A DNA stretch of 64,000 nucleotides from Paratrimastix pyriformis (taxonomy: Eukaryota > Preaxostyla > Paratrimastigidae), in the NCBI GenBank assembly GCA_027972325.1, contig JAPMOS010000102.1, positions 1-64,000 on the forward strand, given 5' to 3'. Below, in pieces: positions 13,111-25,100 of this stretch. Made by a program: the position numbers and the translations under genes. The first letter of the stretch is position 1. Every line of letters begins with the position of its first letter. The notes beneath the pieces were generated by a model that made no database searches, had not been told where the DNA came from, and worked only from the letters and a program-made list of their open reading frames with translations.

Positions 13111-13772
13111 CGATCCCCCGCTTGCGCCCCCTCTCCCCACTCCACCGGGCACCCCGCCACCACCTGGCCCCACACCCAGCACACCTGGCCCCACACCCAG
13201 CACTCCGCCGCCACCTGGCCCCACACCCGCCACTCCTCTGGCTTCCCCTGAGCGGTGCGCGGCTGTCCAGACCCGCTCCCGCGCCCGGTTCACTCCCTCG
13301 GCCCCTCCCGCTCCTCCGGTCGCGGCTTCGACGCCCGCCCGCGCGGTGACACCCCCTGGCTCGCCCACCACCACTCCCATCCGCACTCCCCCCAGCACCC
13401 CCCCTGTCTCGACGACAACGCCTCGGACACCCATCGTCCACTTGACCGCTCCGCCCATTCGGCCTGGCGCCTCGCCACAGGTTGCCTCGGCTCCCCCGGC
13501 GTCGGCCCCATCTCCACACGGGCAATCCCGGGTCCAGACTCCACCACCACCAACAACAGCCCCGTCACCCGGCCCCGCGCGAGGCCTTGACCCACGGTCG
13601 CCCGAGCGCCCCGCAGAGCCCGAGCGCCCCGCAGAGCCCGAGCGCCCCGCAGAGCCGGTCTCCAACCTCGCACCGGACACTCCGCCTGCCCCTCCCGCCA
13701 CTCTGACCAAGTTGGCCGCACTTCCAGCCATGCCCCGCCCCCGATTACACGGACTCGCCGACTTTCGACCCG

Positions 13773-15167
13773 GTGGACCTTTGGCCGCGTCTGCTCGAGA
13801 CGCCACATGGTGACTCGGACACTCCGCCCCTCCGTTTCACGGCGCGCCCTGATGCCGACGCCATCACACAGCTGATTGCCCACGCACACGCGGGTTTTCC
13901 AGAGGCCCACTTCGGCGTCGGCCGCACTTTGTACCAGCTGCAGCAGGTCGCTCGGTGGCCGGGCCAGGCCGACGACGTCGCCAAGTGGGTGCGACAATGC
14001 CCGACCTGCCAGCGCGCCAAGTCTGACCGCCCTGATACCCCGCCTCTGCTGGCCACTCCGCTCGCGCCTCCGTTGGCCAGCCTGCAGATGGACTTCCTCG
14101 GGCCCTTGACACCCACCCCGAGCGGCAACCGATACATTATGACAATCACAGACAGGTTCAGCCGATTTACGGTGCTGGCCCCTCTTCCATCAACCGAGGC
14201 CAAGACGGTATGCGACGCCTTCCTTCGGACCTGGGTGGCCACCTTCGGGATCCCCGAGTCCATCACCAGCGACGGCGGTCCCCCGTTCACCAGTGACGCG
14301 TTTGGGCTGTTCCTTCGCCTCCTCAACGCGGCCCTTCACGTCTCGCTCCCCCTCTCGCCGAGGGGCCACGGCCTAGTGGAGCGGGCGAACCAGTCGGTCC
14401 TCCACGTACTGCGAGCCATCCTCGAGGAACACCATCACATCTGCCCCTGGGACACAACGGTGGCCCAACTGCAGGTTGCCGTGAATTCGTCTCCCAACCG
14501 CACGACTGGCATGGCTCCCTTCTCCGTCTTGTTCGGGATGCCGATGAGGCTGCCTCTGCACCACCTGGCCGGAGTCCCCTTCCCGCCCAAGCCGACCGAG
14601 CCACTGGCCTACGCGTCTGACCGCTATCAGGCTCTGCTGGAGGCCATCAACAACGTGACGGCCCTGGAGCGGCGGGAGGACGCCCAACGGAGGAAGGCTT
14701 ACCAAGAGCGGACGGCCGGCCGACCTCCTGCGACATACTCCCCGGGGGACTACGTCCTGCTGGAACATCCGCGGGGAAACAAGCTGGCCGTGCCCTGGAG
14801 AGGCCCGTACGCCGTGGTCGCACCGGGCCCCACCTCGGCATCCTTTCGCCTCCGGGACCTTCTCTCGGGTGAGGAGTTCGACGCCGCCTCCACACGCCTG
14901 AAGCGCTTCTTCCCTGGAGCCTTGTCCGAGCGCGAGATGTCGGCTCTCGCCGCCCCTCCGAGTGAATTTGTGGTCGAGGCCGTCTTGGGACACGTCCCCA
15001 GCCCACTCTCCTTCTGGATCCGCTGGCGCGACCTCCCTGCCCCGACTCTGGTCAAGTACGAGGACTGCAGCAACACCAAACTGGTCATGGACTACATGCG
15101 GAAACTCAAGATCCGCCACCCCCGCAAGGCCTCCACGGCCGCAGGGGGCAAGTCCAAGAGGCAGTGA
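13773..15167 (+). other. Integrase region with chromodomain-like C-terminus
   Basis: An HHCC zinc-binding segment ending CPTCQRAK (about 13880-14030) is followed by the DDE core: DFLGPLTPTPSGN, ITSDGGPPFTSDAF, then RGHGLVERANQSVL carrying the catalytic Glu. The last 60 residues (EFVVEAVLGHVP then FWIRWRDLP and YEDCSN) fit the chromodomain pattern that chromoviruses use to target histone marks. Confidence 0.88.
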
Positions 15168-15551
15168 CGCCCCGCCTTCCCCCTCCCCCTCCTAGAGGCA
15201 GTGACGCTTCGCCTCTCCCTCTCCTTCCCCCCCCCCCCCCCCCCCTCTCATTTTGAGGTTACCTCCCACTCACGGGAGCCCACAACACATCCGGCCAATT
15301 ACGGCCAAACCCCCCCCTACACCCCCCCCCCCCCCCCACTCCTCCCTCTGTTTGGGTTATTTTTTTTTCGTTGACGGTGTGCCTTGTGCAAATTTTTATT
15401 TTTTCGACTTCTCCATTTTCTTCTGAGTACGGCCAGCCGTCCGTTACCCCTCGGTGTCGGGATAACCCCGGCCCGTGGCAAGAGGCATTTGTATTGTCAG
15501 GCAACGCCTGGGGATGCAGACTGATCACCTGTTCCCCATGCAATGCCATGT

Positions 15552-15616
15552 AGGGCAGTGGTAGATGGGTTGTCTTTGATGGTTGAGGCTGCGAGTTCGA
15601 TTCTCGCAAGTGTTTT
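15552..15616 (+). other. tRNA-like fragment (A-box and B-box) near the 3' end of the retroelement
   Basis: TGCGAGTTCGATTCTCGCA near 15592-15610 forms a perfect T-arm-like hairpin and matches the RNA polymerase III B-box. GGGCAGTGGTAGA upstream resembles a D-arm/A-box. The acceptor and anticodon stems do not pair convincingly, so this is a tRNA relic or chance match, not a working tRNA gene. Confidence 0.35.
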
Positions 15617-15860
15617 TCTTTTTGTTTTGTGTCCCACCCACACCTCCGGTCTCGCTAATTTCCCTCCCTCCTCCCCCCCCTCCAGCTCTCGCCTCTCAAG
15701 ACGAGGACGGAAAGGGAGGTAGGGCATGTGGACACTCGCGGGTTTGAACGGGTTTCGGTTTTGGGTGAAGTTTGGTGATTTCTACTGATCTCTTCGCTAT
15801 CTCTCTCTCTCTCTCTCTGGAACGTCACACCCCTTTCCTCACGAAAGGAGAAGGAGGTAG

Positions 15861-15952
15861 TGTGGTGTGAACTCAGTTCCTCGCTCCCTGGCAATAGAGT
15901 CGCCTTTGGGTTTTCCTATCTTTGCCGGCTTCCCATGGCGACGAATACCACA
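15861..15952 (+). repeat. 3' LTR of the Ty3/gypsy element
   Basis: 92 bp, identical to the left LTR at 8736-8827, preceded by the purine-rich tract AAAGGAGAAGGAGG (15844-15857) and followed by the CTTC target duplication. Confidence 0.93.
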
Positions 15953-16173
15953 CTTCTGTGAATACACGCATTTTTTCTAAGCGCACAAACAAGAGGCTGC
16001 TGACTACGCAACTGTTCTGGCTCCTGACTGCGAAAAGATGCAGCGGGCTAGTCTGGATCCCGTTTGGGCCCTTCAATTGGATTCAGGTTTCTGGCTCCAA
16101 ATGTTCCCGGCATTGTCAATGGCCCCCGGGGCGTAGGAAATTAAAGCCAATCTTTCGAGATTCACTCTCCTCG

Positions 16174-19100
16174 ATGAATTCGAGAGAAACGTCTTTCGCC
16201 AAGCTCGAACACGGCTTATTCTCTATTCTGTTTCTTTCAAAGGTTGTCCCTGATTTCGGCACGTCCAAGTTTTTTTCGAAACGCCTTCGCTCGTAGCTGG
16301 ATTCGCCATTTCCACGGACAAAGGCGATCCTTTTTCTCTTAGAGGCACTCCAATTCTTTTTCCTCCTCGTCACAATCCCTGGATTCATGTTTTCGACCCC
16401 GTGGGTGGAGATCCCTCTGCGGATCTTGGATTTCTCTTTCTCTTCGGCCTCACTGGCAAGTCTTTATATCTCTTTTGGGATATGTGCCTTTTTTGTTTTC
16501 TTTTTTATTGGGAACATCCTTTTCGTGGGACTGATGTTCCAAAAAGAGGATTCATCAATTCTGGTCTGATCTTCGGCCCCCCATCTCGGCCTCACACTTT
16601 TCTGCCACTGCAGTGGCCCCTTCGATTTATGCGTTGTGCGACGTTTCTTCTCTGTCTGTCGCCCCGGCCCGATGCGACCCTGACCACCGCGTCTCTAGCC
16701 TGGGTACTGTTGGTGCCCTTCGTGGGGGCCATTGAGGATGTGCTCGACTGTCGCTACGAGTCCGGGGGCCTCGTGACGCACGACCTCTTCCCGGCGGTGG
16801 CCTGCTGGGGCATGCCGCACGCCATCCCGTCGGCCTTTGCCCTGGTGGCCCTCGCCTGCCTGCTCTTCATCACCGCCGCGGCCGCCCTCTGGTCTGGCCG
16901 TCCTGCCCCCCGCCCTTCAGACGATCCCCGCCCCGTCCTGCCCCCCGCCCCGCCCCGCCCCCTGACCCACCCCGCTCCGCCACACCACGCTCCGCCCCGC
17001 CCCGCCCCGCCCTGCTCCGCCCCGCCCCGCCCCGCCCCGCCCCGCCCCGCCCCGCCCCGTCTTGCTCCGCCCCTGACCCGCCCGCCCCACTCGATCTGCT
17101 GGCCTGCAGCACCTTTCCGCACACGGGTTTCGACAGCCGCAGCCGGGGCCGTTTCGACCTGTTCACGGTCTGCCGCCACCCCACCCTTCCCCCCGCTTGC
17201 CGGGGTGATCAGCCCAACAGTCGCCGCCATTCGAACCTGGCCATCATCCCATCTCAACCGTCATCATCCCCCCGCCCTCATCACCTCAGCTCCCCCATCG
17301 TCACCACCTCATCACCCCGTCCTCATCACCTCACCCACCCCGTCCTCATCACTGGGCAGGCCCTGTGCAAGGTGCTTTTTGTGACGGCCAGCCGTGTCCT
17401 GACCCGCCACGCCGCCCTGCGTGCCGTCATCACCCTGGCCGGGTCGGCCCTGCTGGTCGGGGGCTGCCTGCTCAACATGCCCTTCCACGGGGCCCTCGCC
17501 AACACCCTCGTCCGCACCGCCTCCACTCGCCCTCCGCCCTGGTGCTGGCGCTGGCGCTGCCGTGTGTGGGGGGGTGTGGCATGGTGTGGCGGGTGTGGGG
17601 TCCGAGCCACCCATTGACGCGGTTCGTGCCGTGGGCGGGGCGGGCGGGCGGGCAGCGTGTGAGCCTGTACTGGGTGGGCCTGCTGGCGGCCCTGGAGAGC
17701 ACCCTGCTCTCCTCGAGCGGGCTGGCCCCCTGGCGGGACACGTGGCCGCCCTTTGCCGTCCTGGTGGGCTGCGCCCTGGCCACGACGCCCTTCGTCGCAT
17801 GGGCCACATGTCCGCCCAGCCCCCGGCTCATGCCCACTGCCCTGCCCTGCCACCTTTGCCCTGCCCTGCTCACGTGCCGTTTGCCCTGCTGGCCTCCAGC
17901 TTGGTATGCCGGCCTTGCCTTGCCTTTGCCTTTGCCTTACCTTGCCTTGCCTTGTCTTGTCTTGTCTTGTCTTGTCTGCCCGTCTGTCTGCCCGTCTGTC
18001 TGCCCGTCTGTCTGCCCGTCTGTCTGCCCGTCCCGTGGCTCTCCCTGCCTGCCCGTGTTGCCCTGCAGGGCGCCGGTACACGCAGCTCCTGGCCCCCACC
18101 ACCCGCCCTTCACACTGTCCCCCTCTGACTGACTGACCCGTGCAGGGCGCCGGTACACGCGGCACCTGGCCCTGAGCCCCGCCGACATGGCCCGGATCAA
18201 GGCGCGCCCTCCGCCCACCCCCGCCGCCTCCCAGCTGGCAGGCGCCTCGTCGGGTGGGCCCGCAGACACCCCCGCCCTGTCAGCCCCGTCTCGTCGCCTG
18301 ACCGTCGGTCCGCAGACCCGAGGGGTGTGTCGCTGAGTGCCGTCTTTGTCTGTGCTGTCTTTCTGTCTGTGCTGTCTGTGCTGTCTGTGCTGTCTTTCTG
18401 TCTGTGCTGTCTGTGTCTGTTTGTCTGTGCTGTCTGTGCTGTCTGTCTGTCTGTCTTTCTGTCTGTGTCTTTCTGTCTGTGTCTGTCTGTCTGTGTCTGT
18501 CTGTCTGTGTCTTTCTGTCTGTCACTGTGGCTGTCTGTCATTGCGACTGTCTGTCATTGCGACTGTCTGCCATTGCGTCTGTGCCCTGCGTGCCCTGCGT
18601 GCCCTGCGTGCCCTGCGTGCCCTGCGTGCCCTGCGTGCCCTGCGTGCCCTGCGTGCCCTGCGTGCCCTGCGTGCCTGCCCCCTGGTGATGTGCGCGCGTC
18701 TCATGGCTGCGTGTGTGGGCGCACCTCCCTGTGGGGTGTGGGGTGTGGGCTGTGTGTGGGGGGCGGGGCACTGATGCAGGCGACATCCCGGTGGTTGTGG
18801 TTTCCTCGGCGGTCAGCCCCCCGCCCCTCGTCGGCCCCCCCTCGCCCCGCGGCTTCGCCTCCGAGGGCCCCGCGGCCGCCACCCCGGCCACCGGGCTGTC
18901 CTTCCAGGGCCTGGGCCTGACCGCCCCCGAGGTGGTGGTGGCCCGGTGCCGGTGGGCCCCGGCGGTCGAGTGGTCGACGCGGTTTCTGTGGGGCGGCAAG
19001 GAGGCCGCCACGGACCCGCGGCTGGTCAGCTACGCGGAGGTCATCTACGCCAAGGGCATGGCCCGCTACCCCGACTCGCACGGGCTCCTCCTGAACTACG

Positions 19101-22100
19101 CCGAGTTCCTCCAGGTCCCGCCACAGCCCGCCACAGCCCGCCACCCAGCAGCTCCGATCGCCATCGCCATCACCATCACCATCATCGCCGCCATCAGCAT
19201 CCGCATTAAAAATCACCATCACCATTATCATCATCATCAAATCATCATCATCAAATCATCATCATCCGATCATCATCATCCGATCATCACACCACCACAC
19301 CGCTGTCTGTCCGAGCAGAAGTTTTCCCGCAACCAAGTGGGCTCCATCACGGCCGTCCGCCGGGCTGCGGCCCTGCCCGGGGCCGCCTTCGACACCCGGT
19401 TCGCCCTCTACGCAGCCGAGCGGGCATTCGAGACGGTCCACACCCACAGCACCCCCAATCCATGCCTCCATCCATCCCCTCACGCCCACAGCACCCCACT
19501 TTCTTCAACGCCACCCCGCCTCAGCAGCGCCTTCAGCATCATCAGCATCATCAGCATCATCAGCATCATCAGCATCATCAGCATCATCAGCATCATCAGC
19601 ATCATCAGCATCATCAGCATCCTCATCAGCATCATCAGCATCCTCATCAGCATCATCAGCATCATCAGCATCATCATCCAATCATCATCACCATCATCAT
19701 CATCTTCATCATGAGATGCACCATGAACATGCGCCAAGCTTTGCATCCCCATCGGCACCCGCACCCGCACCCGCACCCTGGTTGTTCGCCTGGCCCGATG
19801 ATGTGTGGGGCCCGGGCTTTGGGGTGTGTGTGCATGCAGGCGGGCCAGGCGGCCGACGGGGCCCAGCGTGCCGCGGGCCTGCTGTCGATGGTGACCTTCC
19901 GACGGAGCATGCGCCAGGCCCAGGCGGCCCACAAGCGGGCCAAGAGCCACGTGGCCCGGGTGTGGACCTTCCTGATGCGGCCCAACCACGACGTGCGCGC
20001 CCTGCCCCCGCTGCTGGACTCGGCCGTCGAGCACGCCAACACGGCCCTGGAGGCGTACAGCTCGCTGCTGCAGTCGTTCCCCACCTCGGTGCCCCTGCTG
20101 CGCGGGTACGGCTCGCTGCTGCAGGACCTGTACGGGGACATCGAGCTGGCCGAGAACCTCTTCGCCCAGGCCGACCAGCTCGAGGAGGACCGGGGCGGCG
20201 GGGGCGGCGAAGGGGACTCCCTCTCGATCAACTCCTCCCTGGGCGGGGGCGGGGGCGGGGCAGGGGCGCCGGCCCCCACCATCTCCACCACGGGGACCGG
20301 GCCTGCCGCCCTCCGGCGCCACCACGGCACCGGGGCCGAGTCTCGGGCGGCCATGTCCCTGGCGGGGCCCGCGAACCCGCTGAACACCAGCGTCAGCGGG
20401 TCCCTCCACGGGGCCGGCGGGGGCGCGGGCGGGGGCGCGGGCTCGGTGACCCATCTGGTGGGGTCGATTCGCGGGCCGGGCGGAGCCAGCCGGCTCTCCT
20501 CGTCGGACTCCTATGCGCTCGACCGCCGCTCGGTGGTGTCCTTCCTGGTCAACCGCCACCGGACCGCCGCCGCGGCGGCCATGGGGGGCGACGAAGCGCA
20601 TGAGGGCGAGGGCCACGAGGGCGAGGCGGGCACCTTGGCCACGGGGGCCGCCCGGCTGGTAGGCCGGGTGTGCTGGCTGCTGGTGGTGGTGCACGTGGTG
20701 GTGGCCGGGCTGCTGGTGGCCTGCTATGTGGCCCAGCGGCAGGCCATCGACAGCACGGGCAGCGTGGCGGGCATCGTGCGGGGCAACGGCAACTGCTCGG
20801 CCCTGGTCGAGGCGGTGGCCTTCGCGGCCCGGCAGCTGGAGCAGCTGATGATGGACAACAGCAGCCCCCCGCTCGAGTCCCTGGTCGACCCGCTGAGCCT
20901 CCCGCCCAACGCCACCCGGCTCGCCTTCGGCCCGGGTCTGCCCGCCTCTCGCCTCTCCTGGGGCCATCCGCTTGCTCCCACCCCCACTGTGATGCGGCCT
21001 GCGCAGGGCTGACAGATGCGCCCTCCCGATTCCGGTGAGGATGTGGTGGTGCGCTTCCTCCCTTCCTTCGCCCGTTCGCCATGGCCGTGGGTGTCACACC
21101 CCACGCCATGTGCCCAGCGCAGTGAGGACGATGGCCTCCCTTGGGTTGCTGCCTCGTCCGCTCATCTTCCCTCGTTCCCCTTCCCGGGCCTGTGCTGTCT
21201 GTCTGGCCTGTGCTGTCTGTCTGGCCTGTGCTGTCTGTCTGGCCTGTGCTGTCTGTCTGGCCTGTGCTGTCTGTCTGGCCTGTGCTGTCTGTCTGGCCTG
21301 TGCTGTCTGTCTGGCCTGTGCTGTCTGTCTGGCCTGTGCTGTCTGGCCTGTGCTGTCTGTGCTTGTGCTGTCTGGCCTGTGCTGTCTGGCCTGTGCTGTT
21401 GCTGTGGGCCCGGGAGCAGCGGCCCTGGCCGAGTTCGAGGTGCTGCGGGAGCGGCTGGGGACCCTGGGCAAGCGCCTCTCCGACACGGTTGTGGCCTCGG
21501 GCGCCCAGCACGACTGGGTCGGCCCCTGGACGGTCTGCTCGAGTGCCCCCGAGTGCCGCCTCCTGTTGGGGCCCCCCGGCGCTATCCAGCAATCAGATCC
21601 GGCACCCAATCCCCATCATCCAGACATCCATACATACATCCATTGAAAATCGGCAGACAATCATCATCTGGTGCCGATCATCATCATATTCACCATCATC
21701 ACAACCACCACCACCGCCGCCGCCGCCGCCGCCGCCGCCACCATCGTCCGATCATCAGCAATGGACGAGCCCGGTGCTGGTGCCAGTGGTGGCCTCGGGG
21801 GCCATCGCGGCCATCCGTGTGGAGCATGTCAACCTGTGGGCCTTCACCCACGACTACGCCGGCAAGGCCCGCCTGCTGGGCCAGATCACACCCGCCTCGC
21901 TCGAGTCCGTCCCGGCCGCCGTATCCACCCCCACCACAGCCCCCCAGCCGCCGCCACCCGCCCATCAGGCCGCCCGCACCCGCACCTCAACCAACCCCCT
22001 TTCCTGCTGTGACTGTCTGCCTGCGGTCGTCTGTTGCGGCCGCGTCCGTGCCCTGCCGTGCCGTGCCGTTGCCGTTCGTTGCCGTGCCGTGCCGTTGCCG

Positions 22101-25100
22101 TGCCCCGTGCCGTTGCCGTGCCGTTGCCATGCCTTGCGACTTGCCTGGGCAGGGGCAACGCGGCCCAGGGGGACCTTGTCTACCTGCTCCTGAATGGGCC
22201 CCGGATCCTGGGGCCGGCCCTGGTCAACATCACCACATACACCGCCGAGGCCACCGATAGCAGCATATTCATCATGGTCCGCCTGCCCTGCCCTGCCCTG
22301 CCCTGCCCTGCCCTGCCCTGCCCTGCCCTGCCCTGCCCTGCCCTGCCCTGCCCTGCCCTGCCCTGCCCTGCCCTGCCCTGCCCTGCCTGCCCTGCCCTGC
22401 CCTGCCCTGCCCTGCCCTGCCCTGCCCTGCCCTGCCCTGCCCTGCCCTGCCCTGCCCTGCCCTGCCCTGCCCTGCCCTGCCCTGCCCTGCCCTGCCCTGC
22501 CCTGCCCTGCCCTGATGACCAATACGTATATGACCACATGGCCACCTGACCTTCTGATGGTCATGATGACCCCACCCCACCTGACCGCCTGCCCCATCCT
22601 GCCCATCCGTGGCCCTTCCATCCCCCGGGCCAGGTCTCTGCCCCGATGTGGTACTCGCTTGTGGGGGTGCTCTTCTGCCTGGCCGCCAGCGTGCTGTCCG
22701 TCTGGGCGCTGCGCCACCTTGCGGCCGAGCGGCGGGCCGTGCTGAGCATCTTCCTGGCCATGCCGCCCCAGGCCGTCCGCGACGAGGCCGCCAGGCTGCA
22801 GCAGGGCCACCGCAAGGACGAGGACGCCCCCGAACGTCCGCCGGGCCGACCCCTCCTCGCCTCCACAGCCCAACAACAGCCACACAGCCCAGCCACACGG
22901 CCACACAGCCCAACAGCCACACAGCCCAACAGCCCAACAGCCCAACAGCCCAACAGCCGATTACATGATTGTCCTCACCTCGTCACCATCATCTCTGCCC
23001 CCCCCCCCCCCCCCCCCCCGCGCCCCCCGTCTGTCCGTCCAGCGGGCGCCCCCACCGAGGGCCCGCCCGCCCCCGAGGGCCGCCCTGGGCCCGCTGCTGC
23101 CCGCCGGCCGCCCCGACCGCCGACCCTCGTCCGCGACCCGTCGGCCCAGCTGGACACCACCCAGGGCAGCATACCCTCGCCCGGCCCGGCCCCCGCGGCC
23201 CTGGACACCTCCGCCCAGCTGTGCACCTCGTACGGCTCGCCCCCGGGCGGTCGCATGCAGCGGAGCGGCTCGCGCAGCTCCACCTCGACCCTCAAGCGGA
23301 TGCCCTCCTCGGCCCGCTCCCCCAAGCCGCCCGCCGCCGCCGGCCAGGTGGCCCTGGCGGGGGCCCACCGCTCGCCGCTGGTCCTCGAGGAGCCCATCCT
23401 CCCCCTGCGCCCCCTCTCGCCCTCGCCCTCGGTCGAGATGGGCCCCCTGCCCCCCGGCGCCGGCGCCGGCGCCGCCACCACCCGCCCGCCGCCCGCCATG
23501 GGGGTCTTGCTCCGCCTGCCCCCCGCCGACCCTGCGGGCCCCCTCGGGCTGGGGGCCAGTCCCAGCGGGGCCTCGCTGGGCCTGATGGCCGAGGCGCCCC
23601 TGCTGCTGGGCCCGCCCGTCAGCCGGTCGCCCGCCCCGCCCGAGCTGACGCTGCCCACCACCCTCGAGGTGCCCGCCCTGCCGCCCCCCGTGCTGGCCAT
23701 CCACCACAACAGCCACCACCAGCAGCCCGACACGGACCGGCCCGAGGATGGCTTCCCCGAGGGCGACCCGGCCGCGGCCCCGGGGTCGCTGGGCAGCAGC
23801 CGGTCGGACAGCTCGATCGACATGAACCTGCTGACCTCCATCCTGACCGACGTGCCCCTCGTGGCCCTCACCCCCGTCTCGCCGCCCGGCTCCGAAGCCC
23901 CCGCGGCCCACCGGCACCCGTCCGTGGTGCCCGAATGCATGGCCACCGCCACTGCTGCTGCCGCTGTGAGCAGCCCCGAGACGGAGGAGGAGCTGGACGA
24001 GGGCGAGGAGGATGAGGATGAGGGCGAGACGACGGGGCCCGAGGAGGCGACTTCGGACGACGGCGGGGCGACCCCGCGGAAGACCCGGGCCCGGATCGGG
24101 GAGGCCCCCGCGGCGGGCGGGGGGGACCAGGCGGTCGTCGTCAAGGGCGGGACCGGCTCCGCCAAGGACCGCCAGGGCCTCCGCAAGCGGGGCCCGGCCA
24201 CCCCCCGGGCGGGCCGCCACCCGAAGCAGGAGGAGGCCCACGGGCTGGCCCACGAGGTCCACAAGCACGTCAACGGCCTGACCGCCATCTCGCCCGGTCC
24301 GCCACCCGCCACCCGCCCCCGCCCCCGCCCCTCGGCTCGGCTCGTGTCCCCGGGGAAGCCGCCTGACGATGTCACCGTGGGCGATGCGTCGCCATCAGCA
24401 TCAGCATCGCCACCATCGTCGGCGTCAGCGGTCATCATTCGATCATCATCCAGGCATCCAAGCATCCAAGCATCGGCATCATCATCATCATCACCATCAC
24501 CATCATCATCACCATCACCACCATCACCACCATCAGCCGCCTGACTCAGTCACGTTCCGGGTGGCTTGGGTGGCCGCTCGCTCCGTGGTGCAGGGCTGGT
24601 GGTGCGGGTGGTGATGGCTGTGGGGCTGGTGACGCTGCTGGTGGTGGCGACCGGCTTCTCGGGCTTCAGTCAGGCCCTGCTGGCCACCACGTACCAGTCC
24701 CAGATCGCTGCCTCAGGTCCCCCCGCCCTGCCCCCTGCTCCGCCCTGCTTTACCCAGCCCACCCCACTCTCACTTCGAATGCCCACAGTCCATATCACGC
24801 CAACCCCATTGACTCAATACCATCCCCCCCCCCCCCTCCCCCCCCCCCCCCCCCCGTCCACCCCAACCACCCCAACCGCCAACCCCAACCGCCAACCCCA
24901 ACCGCCAACCCCAACCGCCAACCCCAACCGCCAACCCCAACCGCCAACCCCAACCGCCAACCCCCCGCCAGGCCTGCGCGGGACCCGGGTTGGGCTGATC
25001 AGCAACCTTGCCTACCAGCTGGTGGCCAACCGGACGATCGCCTTCGCGCCTCGCCCGTCATGAGCCCCGCCCAGGCGGCCGACATGATGATCCTGTCCGC

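Larger units (their letters stand above)
8736..15952 (+). mobile_element. Ty3/gypsy-type LTR retroelement with short LTRs and chromodomain-like tail
   Basis: The element is 7,217 bp. It is bounded by two direct 92-bp LTRs that start TGTGGT and end ACCACA, and flanked by a 4-bp target duplication CTTC (8732-8735 and 15953-15956). Internal order is Gag with a CCHC knuckle, aspartic protease, reverse transcriptase, RNase H and integrase, the order that defines Ty3/gypsy (Metaviridae). A chromodomain-like C-terminus suggests the chromovirus branch. The LTR copies are identical over all 92 positions, so the insertion is recent. It looks nearly whole. The coding part is spread over overlapping frames, partly as expected from the frameshifting this family uses, with perhaps one or two real breaks. 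A purine-rich tract precedes the right LTR. I did not identify a primer-binding site with confidence. It sits between the transporter and the Tmc-family gene. Confidence 0.92.

Noticed and set aside
22274-22515. CRISPR-like regular repeats (also at 53765-54322 and 26031-26228)
   Set aside because: Units are uninterrupted short satellites without spacers, lie inside eukaryotic introns and have no cas genes nearby.
25040-25070. Apparent frameshift or stop in the Tmc-family gene
   Set aside because: A donor GTCATGAG at 25057 and an acceptor ending 25260 restore the frame into HPFTKGNRTMLRQ, so no break is needed.
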